Assembly (NCBI GenBank): GCA_021160245.1
Contig: JAGHCW010000244.1
Span: 1 to 10,038, forward strand
Length of the DNA stretch: 10,038 bases
Source: a bacterium
GTDB taxonomy: Bacteria; B130-G9
Direction: 5' to 3'
The notes beneath the pieces were generated by a model. It had not been told where the DNA came from. It was given only the letters and a program-made list of their open reading frames with translations, and searched no databases. Position numbers and translations under genes: made by a program. Shown in pieces: positions 1 through 6,999 of the stretch. Within the stretch, counting starts at the first letter, position 1. Every line of letters starts with the position of its first letter.

Positions 1-2973
1 CTTCAGGAGCTCAAGGTTCCCCATAATCGCCGTCAGGATGTTGTTGAAATCATGTGCGACGCCTCCCGCCAGACGCCCAATCGCTTCCATCTTCTGCGCC
101 TGAAGAAGCCTCTCCTCGACCTTTCTGCGCTCCGTGATGTCCCTCGACACTCCGAGTATCGCGGTTGCCTTGTCACTCTCATCGCGCAGAAAGGTCACAC
201 GGGTCTCAGTCCAGACTGTGCCGCCGTCCTTGCAGAGCATCTCAAGCTCCAGCGTGCGAGAGCGATGAAGGTCCTTCTGCTCGGAACTCTCCAGCTCTAT
301 TTCCTCTTTGAACACATCTTGAACAAGCTTCAGCGAATCAGGGGTCAGCCCATCCTCTAACGTATGGGACATCGCTTCTTCCGGACTGAAGCCCGTTAGG
401 CGCTCGATCGAGGGACTTATGTAAAGGGATTGCATTGTCGAAAGGTCCCTCACCCAAACCATGTCGGAGATATGCTCCGCAAGAAAATAATAATCCTTCT
501 CCCTCTTGCGCAGCGCCTCCTCCGCCTGCTTCTGCTCCGTAACGTCGGTAATCAAGGCAAAGCAGCCGTTGTGTTCGCCAGACTTGCCATCAAGCGTCGT
601 CGCGCTAAAACGTGTGTAAACGTCCCCGCCAGTTTTGCTTTTCAGGACGACCTCGTAGCTGCGGTGGATGGTAGTCTCAATGCTCCCCATTTGGTCCGCG
701 AAAATCTTCGAGTTCTCGTCATCAACGAAGTCCAAGGGGGTCTTGCCCAACATCTCATCGCGGGTGTAGCCAATCATGTCGCAAAGAGCTTGATTAACGT
801 CGAGCGTCTTGCGGTTGCTGTCAAGCAGCCAATAGCCCTCCGAAGTTGTCTCAATGAGCCTTCTGTATTGCGATTCACTCTCCCGTAGCGTCTCATCCGC
901 CCGCTTGCACTCTTCCTCTGTCTTCATGCTGTGAAGCGCAAAAGCTAAGTCATCTGCCAGCTCCATGAACAAGGAACGCTCATCTTCGTCCGAGGTGAGT
1001 TGGGCCGGGATGGAGACGCCCAAGAGGCCATACACCTTTCCACGGTATTCCAACCGGATGACAAACGCTCCTCCGTGGGCGTAGGCGGATGATAGAGGGC
1101 AGTCTTTGCACTCCGAACGCACGTCTTGGACTGCTCTGATCTTAAGCTGCTCCAACACAGCTTGAGCACAATCGGTGAGCTCGCCTCGCTTGAACAGTTC
1201 CAAAATGGGTTGGATATCCTCGTCCAAGTCGGACTCGGCTGCGGTCAAGAGTTGCCGTGACTCGTCCAGCAGCGCGATCCAGGCGTGATTATAGCCTCGG
1301 CTCTCGGTGAGGTTCTCACAGGCACGCTTAATCAACCTATCGCGGTCCTTCTCCTGAGTGATCAGCTGATTGACGTTGCGGATGGCGCGAAGCGACAAGT
1401 TCAAGTGCTCTATTCTCTCTCTCGACCGCTTGCGGTCCGTGATGTCTGCGAAGATGGCGACGAACTGGCCTCGGACAGGAGAAAACGCGGATATGTCATA
1501 GTGCCTCTTGAGAGCTTCGCTGTACTGCTCAAAGCGGATCGGTTCCCCGGTCAATGCGACACGCCCATATATTTCAATGAAGTGTGAATCTTCCATACCG
1601 GGCAGCACCTCTGTTATGCGTTTGCCGCGAATATCGCTCGCCTTCAGGCCCGTAAGCTCCTCAAAGGCCCGATTGACGTCGAGAAACATGTAGTCAGTTG
1701 GGGTTCCTTCATCATTCAGCACGATTTCGTGAAGAGCAAAGCCATTGATGGAGTGGTCAAAAAGACTACGGTAACGCTCCTCGCTTGCCTGTAACGTCTC
1801 CTCCGCCTGCTTGCGCGCTTCTTCCGTCTCAATGCTGTGAAGTGCAAAAGCCAGGTCATTTGCCAGCTCCGTGAACAAGGAACGCTCTTCTTCGTCCGAG
1901 GTGAGTTGAGATCGGATGGAGACTCCCAACAGGCCATACACCTTTCCACGGTATTCCAGCCGAGTAACATACGCCCCGTTGCCAGTATGTAGGGGCGACA
2001 GAGGACAGCCCTCGCACTCGAGCCCAATCTCTTCAATTACCAATATGCCGGGTTGCTCAAGCGCAATTTGGCAGCACCGGGTCAGCTCGCCTCGCTTAGT
2101 TAGCTCGATAACGTGCTGGAAATCCTCGCCCAAGCCGGACTCGGCTGCGGTCAAGAGTTGCCGTGACTCGTCCAGCAGCGAGATCCAAGCGTGATTATAG
2201 CCTCGGTTCTCGGTGAGGTTCTCACAGGCACGCTTAATCAGCCTATCGCGGTCCTTCTCCTGAGTGATCAGCTGATTGACGTTGCGGATGGCGCGAAGCG
2301 ACAAGTTCAAGTGCTCTATTCTCTCTCTCGACCGCTTGCGGTCCGTGATGTCCAGCAATGAGGCGACACTTCTCTTGGTTCCAGGGATCAAGCCTACGCA
2401 GAGCAGTATCTGCTTGACGTTTCCCTGCCTATCTACGAACTCGAACTCATACTCGTTGGGCGCCTCAACGCCCTGCTGCCTCCTTGTGCGGTGATAATCC
2501 TTCATTCTCGCAAGGTCTGAGGACGCCACAAACTCCGTCCACTTCATCTTGCCCTCGAGCTCATTCTTGCTGTAACCGCTAAGCTCTTCGAATCCGGTGT
2601 TGACCATAAAGAGCAGCATGTCATCTTCGACGATGATGGTGGCGGCCGAGGTGTTCTCGAAAATGGCTCTATAGCGCGCCTCGCTCTCCCGAAGCGCCTC
2701 CTCGGCCTTCTCCCGCAGAAAGGCGTATAATAAGAAAACCCAGAGCGCCGGTTTCAGCACCTTGAAGTAGTCCGAAATAGAGTCCAGCGACTCGGTAATT
2801 CCCGACCATTCAAGGAAATTGCCCAGGCTTTCAAACAGGATCAGTGCGAAAAGGCCCATCAACAGCAGCTTGATGTTCCGTCGAAAAGCCCGGCCCCAGC
2901 CTCCTAATAGTTTGATGATGGCTGCAATCGCCGCAGCGAAGCAGACAAGATCAAAAAAGGCCACAAGGCTCAT
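1..2973 (-). CDS. Membrane-anchored multi-PAS/GAF sensor histidine kinase (3' end outside window)
   Basis: The reading frame is open for 991 codons from an ATG at 2973 to the window edge with no stop. The first ~90 residues hold about three hydrophobic segments (about 3-24, 36-55, 73-86), so the protein is probably an inner-membrane sensor. Then follow PAS1 (about 97-212), a GAF-like domain (about 235-385), PAS2 (about 396-514), a second GAF-like domain (about 537-687), PAS3 (about 695-815), PAS4 (about 820-945) and the start of HisKA, with the H-box GGVAHDFNNIL and phospho-acceptor His974. The N-x-x-L-style H-box is typical of hybrid or NtrB-like kinases. The ATPase domain, and any receiver domain, would lie outside the window. 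Each GAF carries a C-x2-CPL motif (ECEGCPL, ECKDCPL), a possible metal, redox or structural site. PAS domains end in DIT(D/E)RK-type linkers. The start overlaps the stop of the upstream small membrane gene (ATGA), implying translational coupling. Signal and target genes are unknown. Confidence 0.93.
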   Translation of the reverse strand, partial: MSLVAFFDLVCFAAAIAAIIKLLGGWGRAFRRNIKLLLMGLFALILFESLGNFLEWSGITESLDSISDYFKVLKPALWVFLLYAFLREKAEEALRESEARYRAIFENTSAATIIVEDDMLLFMVNTGFEELSGYSKNELEGKMKWTEFVASSDLARMKDYHRTRRQQGVEAPNEYEFEFVDRQGNVKQILLCVGLIPGTKRSVASLLDITDRKRSRERIEHLNLSLRAIRNVNQLITQEKDRDRLIKRACENLTENRGYNHAWISLLDESRQLLTAAESGLGEDFQHVIELTKRGELTRCCQIALEQPGILVIEEIGLECEGCPLSPLHTGNGAYVTRLEYRGKVYGLLGVSIRSQLTSDEEERSLFTELANDLAFALHSIETEEARKQAEETLQASEERYRSLFDHSINGFALHEIVLNDEGTPTDYMFLDVNRAFEELTGLKASDIRGKRITEVLPGMEDSHFIEIYGRVALTGEPIRFEQYSEALKRHYDISAFSPVRGQFVAIFADITDRKRSRERIEHLNLSLRAIRNVNQLITQEKDRDRLIKRACENLTESRGYNHAWIALLDESRQLLTAAESDLDEDIQPILELFKRGELTDCAQAVLEQLKIRAVQDVRSECKDCPLSSAYAHGGAFVIRLEYRGKVYGLLGVSIPAQLTSDEDERSLFMELADDLAFALHSMKTEEECKRADETLRESESQYRRLIETTSEGYWLLDSNRKTLDVNQALCDMIGYTRDEMLGKTPLDFVDDENSKIFADQMGSIETTIHRSYEVVLKSKTGGDVYTRFSATTLDGKSGEHNGCFALITDVTEQKQAEEALRKREKDYYFLAEHISDMVWVRDLSTMQSLYISPSIERLTGFSPEEAMSHTLEDGLTPDSLKLVQDVFKEEIELESSEQKDLHRSRTLELEMLCKDGGTVWTETRVTFLRDESDKATAILGVSRDITERRKVEERLLQAQKMEAIGRLAGGVAHDFNNILTAIMGNLELLK
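926..1446 (-). repeat. Internal duplication, copy 2 (GAF + linker coding unit)
   Basis: This segment of the kinase gene matches 1832-2352 at a constant offset of 906 bp (302 codons). The sub-segment 1218-1446 differs from 2124-2352 at 6 of 229 positions by eye, and 1336-1446 is identical over 111 bp. The sub-segment from 926 to about 1055 is roughly 90% identical to its partner. The middle (about 1066-1217) is clearly diverged. It encodes about residues 510-683, the linker helix plus the second GAF-like domain. Confidence 0.9.
1832..2352 (-). repeat. Internal duplication, copy 1 (GAF + linker coding unit)
   Basis: This is the partner of 926-1446. It encodes about residues 208-381: the DITDRKR end of PAS1, the linker helix and the first GAF-like domain. 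Both ends of the unit are highly conserved at DNA level, including synonymous positions, while the core coding for the region around the C-x2-CPL motif has diverged. This suggests a recent duplication or ongoing gene conversion with divergence of the presumed sensing core. Confidence 0.9.
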
Positions 2974-3248
2974 TTACGGGCCTCCTTCCTACTCCCGTGG
3001 ACCTTCCAGCACCATACAGCGACCAACACCGCACTGGCGGAATAGCACGCATGCTCCACGATGTTAAGGAAGCTCCCCCAGAAAAAACCCTCGAGGATCG
3101 TCAGAACCCAGCCCGCAAGGAGCATGTAGAAGGCACTGATGAGGGTTTTCCATGACGGAAGGCGCTTCAGCGCCTGCCCGTTGATCAAGATAAAGATGAG
3201 AACTCCTGCCCCAAGCAGCAGCGTCAACACCTCGTTTTCTTGTATCAT
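2970..3248 (-). CDS. Small three-helix membrane protein coupled to the histidine kinase
   Basis: A 92-residue protein of unknown family. It has three predicted membrane helices (about residues 7-25, 33-52 and 68-86) with short basic loops and a basic C-terminus (GSRKEARK). The ATG at 3246-3248 is supported by a GAGGGAGGT Shine-Dalgarno at 3255-3263. Its TGA overlaps the kinase ATG by 4 bp, so the two products are very likely co-translated and may work together in the membrane. The helix-basic loop-helix-acidic/aromatic turn-helix layout resembles the kinase's own N-terminal membrane region, so the two may be paralogous membrane modules. No catalytic residues are evident. Role as a kinase partner or membrane sensor is inference. 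Confidence 0.8.
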   Translation of the reverse strand: MIQENEVLTLLLGAGVLIFILINGQALKRLPSWKTLISAFYMLLAGWVLTILEGFFWGSFLNIVEHACYSASAVLVAVWCWKVHGSRKEARK

Positions 3249-3484
3249 CCCGAAACCTCCCTCAGACCTAGGCTCTCAATCCTGATGGGTTGGCAGCTAT
3301 TAGGTTTGACATTTATTAGATGCCCTCCCGGCGGGATATGCAAGCAGGAGCCAAAACTATCAAAGGCACAGACGTTATGAACACGTCCGCCCCATATTTT
3401 ACGCTTCGATCTAACGAACCTAATTACTATAACTAATTTGCCGACCGCGAGTCGCAAAGTCAAGGCTTTCGACCCCCGTATGAC
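3249..3484. other. 236-bp intergenic region, probable leader/promoter of the sensor pair
   Basis: This is the largest gap in the minus-strand series between 3485 and 1, so it is the likely place for a separate promoter for the small membrane gene and kinase. It contains a minus-strand TTGACT (3458-3463) with a weak -10-like CAAATT 17 bp downstream (3435-3440), an AT-rich stretch at about 3420-3440, and a short inverted repeat GACGT-N7-ACGTC at 3371-3387. None is strong enough for a firm promoter or operator call. No intrinsic terminator for the upstream glycosyltransferase is visible. Confidence 0.3.
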
Positions 3485-4450
3485 CTAGTCTTCCAGCCGC
3501 CAGGGCCCGGACGTCTTCCGCCTTCTTAGATGCCTAATCAGCAGGTATGGCGTGAGGAGGAATATGTATGCCGACTGGAGTTTGAGCAGAACGAGCAACT
3601 TTATGAAAACGAGCGGGTCTGAAATTGCGAATTTCCGGAAGCGGAACGTCTTCAGTACGGGCTGGACGATTGCCCTGTGATAGAGCAGGACTCTCAGAGG
3701 ATGCTTGTGAACTGATTCGCGATAGAGGCTGGGGTGCCGCTCATAAAGGTAAAACTCACTTTCCAGATTGCGGGTGCGCGTTATCAGCTTGCGCATGGTG
3801 GTCGGCCTCGGCGGATGCGTGACCACGGCATCTCGTGAGAAACCTATCTCGCCGAGTGTCTTCACTTTGAATGTGATGTCCCAGTCCTCGTTGTCCGGCG
3901 TGCCCAAGAACCGGCAGCCCGGATACGGGAACGACTCCTCGAACATCCCCACGCGAATCAGAACGTCGCGCCTGTACGCTACATTGCAGGTCGGAAAACC
4001 ATACTCGAAGTCATTCTCCACCTGATGCGTAAATGGCGTGATCTTCTCCGGCTCGGAAGTCGTCGGACCGCCAACGCCCAAATGCTCCGGATACTCCTTG
4101 AGATGCCGATCTATCGCCTTAAGCCAACCACGCTTGGGCACACAATCAGAATCGGTAAACGCGATTATCTCACCGCAAGCAGCCCGGATGCCAGCATTGC
4201 GCGCAGCCGAGGCGCCACCCCGCTCATTGCGAGTATATGTCAGCGTTCCGCCACGCGACTCGAATCGCCGCGCGAAATCTGATGCCAAATCGCTCGTCCC
4301 GTCGGTCGAGCCATCGTCCGACACGACGACCTCAAAACGCCCCAAATCGAAATCCTGCTCAAGCAAGCCATCGAGGCAGGATTCGAGGAGACTCTCGCTG
4401 TTATAGGTCGGGATCACGACTGAGATTCTTAAAACCTGCTCTGGGCTCAT
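3485..4450 (-). CDS. Family 2 glycosyltransferase, membrane-associated
   Basis: A 321-residue GT-A-fold glycosyltransferase. The N-terminus has the GT2 opening ISVVIPTYNSE (residues 9-19) and the nucleotide-binding VSDDGSTDGT (43-52). The DXD-type metal/nucleotide-sugar motif is D100-S-D102 (FTDSDCVP). The acceptor-side motif N-E188-D189-WD is followed by a conserved-looking FKVKTLG. The family transfers a sugar from a nucleotide-sugar donor to a polysaccharide, lipid-linked glycan or protein; donor and acceptor cannot be read from sequence. The C-terminus has a hydrophobic stretch (about 279-305) followed by an RHLRRRK basic patch, suggesting anchoring at the cytoplasmic face of the inner membrane. 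It starts 15 bp after the rfaE2 stop and probably belongs to the same operon. Its own SD is weak. It stops at TAG (3485-3487). Confidence 0.93.
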   Translation of the reverse strand: MSPEQVLRISVVIPTYNSESLLESCLDGLLEQDFDLGRFEVVVSDDGSTDGTSDLASDFARRFESRGGTLTYTRNERGGASAARNAGIRAACGEIIAFTDSDCVPKRGWLKAIDRHLKEYPEHLGVGGPTTSEPEKITPFTHQVENDFEYGFPTCNVAYRRDVLIRVGMFEESFPYPGCRFLGTPDNEDWDITFKVKTLGEIGFSRDAVVTHPPRPTTMRKLITRTRNLESEFYLYERHPSLYRESVHKHPLRVLLYHRAIVQPVLKTFRFRKFAISDPLVFIKLLVLLKLQSAYIFLLTPYLLIRHLRRRKTSGPWRLED

Positions 4451-4465
4451 GGGGTTTTACTGACC

Positions 4466-4963
4466 CTATACGGTCGTTTGCTCCCGAATCCGCTCTATGA
4501 TGCTCTTCGTCGCGTGGTCCTTCGGATCGCCGCAGATCACCGTCCGACCTCCCAGTCTTTTCACGACCTCCCGCTCCGGCACCGTCTCTTCGGTGTAGTC
4601 CGTTCCTTTGGCGTGAATGTCAGGTCGAAGCCGCCTTATAACCTCAGACACGTCCTCGCCCGAGAAGATGCAGACCCAATCGACCGCCTCCATCGCTGAC
4701 ACTATCTCCGCTCTCGCGTCCTCATCAAGAATCGGCCGCCCCGCTCCCTTAATCGCACTGACGGAAGCATCGCTGTTCAACGCAAGCACGAGGCAATCGC
4801 CCAGCCGCCTCGCCGCCTCGAGGTAGCGGACATGGCCGACGTGAATCAGGTCGAAGCAGCCATTTGCGAGCACGATCGTCTTGCCCGCAGCTTTGAGGCC
4901 GAGGACGGTCTTCTCAAGTTCTTCGAGCGTCCGGCGCTTCCCAAAATAGTTATCCGTTGGCAT
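4466..4963 (-). CDS. rfaE2: RfaE2-type D-glycero-beta-D-manno-heptose-1-phosphate adenylyltransferase
   Basis: A 165-residue cytidylyltransferase-fold nucleotidyltransferase, close to the usual length of stand-alone RfaE2 (the C-terminal half of bifunctional HldE). Motifs: ANGCFDLIHVGHVRYL with the HxGH site at residues 41-44; LNSDASVSAIKGAGRPI (62-78); KGTDYTEETVPE (119-130), corresponding to the family's KGxDY segment; and a C-terminal HATKSIIERI (150-159) in place of the ISxxx-like STT variants. The known family reaction activates heptose-1-phosphate with ATP to ADP-heptose for LPS core or other heptosylated surface glycans. The kinase half (RfaE1) is not in this window. The ATG overlaps the stop of the upstream lipoprotein gene by one base (TGATG) and has a poor SD, so coupling is likely. 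Some relatives use other sugar- or glycerol-phosphates, so the exact substrate is inference. Confidence 0.9.
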   Translation of the reverse strand: MPTDNYFGKRRTLEELEKTVLGLKAAGKTIVLANGCFDLIHVGHVRYLEAARRLGDCLVLALNSDASVSAIKGAGRPILDEDARAEIVSAMEAVDWVCIFSGEDVSEVIRRLRPDIHAKGTDYTEETVPEREVVKRLGGRTVICGDPKDHATKSIIERIREQTTV

Positions 4964-5349
4964 CAGTATCGGCCCACGGTGATTACGGAATGATGCCCGT
5001 CACTGCGGTCGCTTATCCGCTCTGGGTTCTTTGGGTCCCAGACCCTCTTGGCGCCGTCAACCAGGAACAAGTACTCGTATGTCCCCGGGCCTAGACGGAT
5101 GCAGACTTCCCAGATGCCGCTTTCGCTCTTTTTCATTTCGGACTCCCCAGTCGGTCGCCATGAGTTGAACGTCCCGATGACCGAGGCGGAGGTGGCGTTT
5201 GGCGTGCAATATCGGAACATCACGCATTCGGCCATTATCTGCGGAGACTTGAACGAAGGCTCTGGGACCCGTTTTGCCCGGCACCCGAACGCGGCAAACA
5301 GAGCTAGAACCAATATGGCGATAACGAGCAGTCTGCTTGGGGTTTTCAC
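4963..5349 (-). CDS. Small lipoprotein with glycogen-binding (AMPK/CBM48-like) domain
   Basis: A 128-residue protein with a lipoprotein signal peptide: basic MKTPSR, hydrophobic 8-20, then AAFG-Cys23 as lipobox. Residues about 43-126 read as an early-set beta-sandwich of the AMPK glycogen-binding/isoamylase-N type: ASVIGTFNSW (55-64), GIWEVCIRLGPGTYEYLFLV (78-97), VDG, VWDPKNPE and SDGHHSVITV. The two Trp residues (W64 and W104) sit in the segments that contact glucans in characterised domains. There is no catalytic domain, so it would bind rather than cut. Start codon is GTG (5347-5349), chosen because of a strong AAGGAGG 9 bases upstream. It follows the TPR/CsgG-like lipoprotein gene by 40 bp and overlaps rfaE2. 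A role in glycan binding or envelope attachment is inference; similar domains in lipoproteins can also be purely structural. Confidence 0.85.
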   Translation of the reverse strand: MKTPSRLLVIAILVLALFAAFGCRAKRVPEPSFKSPQIMAECVMFRYCTPNATSASVIGTFNSWRPTGESEMKKSESGIWEVCIRLGPGTYEYLFLVDGAKRVWDPKNPERISDRSDGHHSVITVGRY

Positions 5350-5358
5350 AACTAGTAT

Positions 5359-5365
5359 CCTCCTT
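5359..5365 (-). promoter_or_regulatory. Ribosome binding site for GTG-started lipoprotein gene
   Basis: The minus strand reads AAGGAGG, nearly a full anti-SD match, with 9 bases to the GTG at 5347-5349. No in-frame ATG gives a signal peptide here, so this site fixes the GTG start. Confidence 0.75.
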
Positions 5366-5389
5366 TGCGATCAAGCATTCGTAATCATT

Positions 5390-6907
5390 TCAAAAGTCCA
5401 GCTCAAGCGACATGGGATCGGGCACATGAGGCGTCGTGTCAATCGTTGAGAGTATCTTGACCGCCATAGTCCCCGCAATGTCCTTTACGATCTTGTCGAT
5501 CATCTCGCTTTCCGACACGAGATTGCGCCTCGCCTCAGCCCTCTCCTTGATGCTTGATTTCACGCCCACGTTTGACGCGTAAATGTCTATCGAGAAGTTG
5601 TCTGCGTACTCGATGCTATCTCTCTCGGACGACGAGATCTGGTGGAGTATTGCGACGCTGCCGTTTTTTACCTTCACAGCCTTAATCGAGCCGCCCACCG
5701 TAACGGAGATGCTGTCGCGATAGACCGTGTAAGTCATCTCCTTGTCCTTGCTGCACGTGGTCTCGTATTCTTTCCCGTCCTTGTCGGTTTTCTTGCACTT
5801 GTAGTAATAAGTATAGGTTGCCTTGTACCTGTTCTTCTGAAGGCCCGGGTGGTTGGTTTGGAAGCGATTGATCTTGCCGAACACCAAATACTCCACACCG
5901 TGAATTGTGCTGAACGACTCGAACCGGTCGGTTACGCCGGCCATCCCCAAGCCCTGCTCCTTCACTATCGAATCCAGCGACTCCCGCTCGATTATCCTAA
6001 GGTAGCGGCTGCATTTTGCCCCTATGTCGCTCTTGATGTTGTCGAATATAAAGTCGCCCATATTGATGCCCGAGGCGCGCCGATGCGTTAGATTGTCGAA
6101 GCGAATGAAGCCAATCCGATCAATCGCGCACTCGTCGGCCTTTGATATGAGCGCCTGAATGTCCTTATATCCGCTTTTAATCTCCTGACCATCCCGGAAG
6201 TCCATCGCAGCGTTCCGGCAGTAGCCCTTCTCCAGAAAGTACTTGCCCATTTGATAAAATATCTCGGCCGCACACGTTGCAGCATCGTTGCCGCCCGGAA
6301 CCTCCTTCTCGGCCAATATGTACTTCTTGGTTGCCTCACGGTACTTCGATGCCTTGACCAACTTCTTGCCCCAGGCGCAGAACGACTCCGCGATCTTCTG
6401 ATGAGCGTCCTTGAAGCCAGCCTTGAAACTCAGGGCGGAGCGGAACTCGCCGATTGCCCTATTGAAGTCGCCGGCATTGTGCTTTTTTATGCCTTTATCA
6501 TAGTACTTCTGCGCCGTCGCGGACGACATGCCGGCTATCTTCTCGCGGATGTTGACCGTTCGGAAGCTCAAACTGTTGTATTTTTTGAGCGCGGCCAAAT
6601 AATTAGAGAGCTCCTTGTACTGCAATAGCGCGGACTCAAAGTCCCCGTTCTCCTCATCGCCCTGAGCGAGATCGAGCTTCTGCTCATAGCCCTTCTCGGC
6701 AACGCGCGCAAGGCCCAGCAGAGCCTTCTTATAGGTCGGCTTCTTGTCCAGCGCCTCAATATACTTCAGGCCCGCCTCGTAGTGTCGCCCCGTCTCCTCA
6801 AGGTCTTCCCCAAGCCGCCTGGCCTTCGACGCCGCGCAGCTGAATAGTGAAAAACAAAGGGCCAAGAGCAATAGAATGACAGCGGAAGTTTTCAAGAGAC
6901 CCCTCAA
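5390..6907 (-). CDS. TPR-repeat lipoprotein with CsgG-like C-terminal domain
   Basis: I chose a TTG start at 6905-6907 (505 residues) because GGAGGGAG lies 6 bases upstream and it gives a compact signal peptide, MRGLLKTS, a hydrophobic run and LFS-Cys24. An in-frame ATG at 6943 (517 residues) has a poor SD and adds 12 charged residues. Residues about 35-255 are helical TPR-like repeats, for example GDFNRAIGEFRSALSFKAGF and YREATKKYILAEKEVPG. From about residue 262 a CsgG-like alpha/beta domain begins (IDRIGFIRFDN, then IIERESLDSIVKEQGLGMAG and HGVEYLVFGKINRF). CsgG relatives are periplasmic or outer-membrane lipoproteins, and some form export pores. An insertion of about 35 residues with two Cys (YKCKK...TTCSK) follows the YLVFG strand. 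It heads a probable operon with the glycan-binding lipoprotein, rfaE2 and the glycosyltransferase. Pore formation is not shown; a TPR scaffold for an envelope complex is equally possible. Confidence 0.85.
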   Translation of the reverse strand: MRGLLKTSAVILLLLALCFSLFSCAASKARRLGEDLEETGRHYEAGLKYIEALDKKPTYKKALLGLARVAEKGYEQKLDLAQGDEENGDFESALLQYKELSNYLAALKKYNSLSFRTVNIREKIAGMSSATAQKYYDKGIKKHNAGDFNRAIGEFRSALSFKAGFKDAHQKIAESFCAWGKKLVKASKYREATKKYILAEKEVPGGNDAATCAAEIFYQMGKYFLEKGYCRNAAMDFRDGQEIKSGYKDIQALISKADECAIDRIGFIRFDNLTHRRASGINMGDFIFDNIKSDIGAKCSRYLRIIERESLDSIVKEQGLGMAGVTDRFESFSTIHGVEYLVFGKINRFQTNHPGLQKNRYKATYTYYYKCKKTDKDGKEYETTCSKDKEMTYTVYRDSISVTVGGSIKAVKVKNGSVAILHQISSSERDSIEYADNFSIDIYASNVGVKSSIKERAEARRNLVSESEMIDKIVKDIAGTMAVKILSTIDTTPHVPDPMSLELDF

Positions 6908-6913
6908 TATACT

Positions 6914-6921
6914 CTCCCTCC
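6914..6921 (-). promoter_or_regulatory. Ribosome binding site supporting a TTG start
   Basis: The minus strand reads GGAGGGAG, then six bases, then TTG at 6905-6907. The ATG at 6941-6943 upstream has no comparable site, so this favours the shorter protein with the better signal peptide. Confidence 0.6.
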
Positions 6922-6999
6922 GAATTGGATGTGATCCCCTCATTTAAGAACCAATTCCGTGAAGTGGCTTACATTGCCGAGGCTTTCCGGGCCATACGA

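Noticed and set aside
52-888. Plus-strand open frames opposite the kinase gene
   Set aside because: They are antisense shadows of a continuous 991-codon minus-strand frame with clear PAS, GAF and HisKA motifs; no SD or family features.
3340-3352. Sigma-54-like sequence (TGGCTC then TTGCAT) on the minus strand before the sensor pair
   Set aside because: The GG and GC elements are separated by 9 bases instead of the required 10, a spacing that normally abolishes sigma-54 promoters.
3245-3463. 72-codon minus-strand frame upstream of the small membrane gene
   Set aside because: It covers the intergenic region, overlaps the next start, has no good SD and no recognisable domain; more likely leader DNA, though it cannot be fully excluded.
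3426-3463. TTGACT and TATAGT on the minus strand as a promoter pair
   Set aside because: They are 26 bp apart, far outside the workable 15-19 bp range.
5057-5374. 105-codon minus-strand frame overlapping the glycogen-binding lipoprotein gene
   Set aside because: It overlaps the lipoprotein gene in another frame and lacks domain features, whereas the lipoprotein frame has a signal peptide, SD and a recognisable fold.
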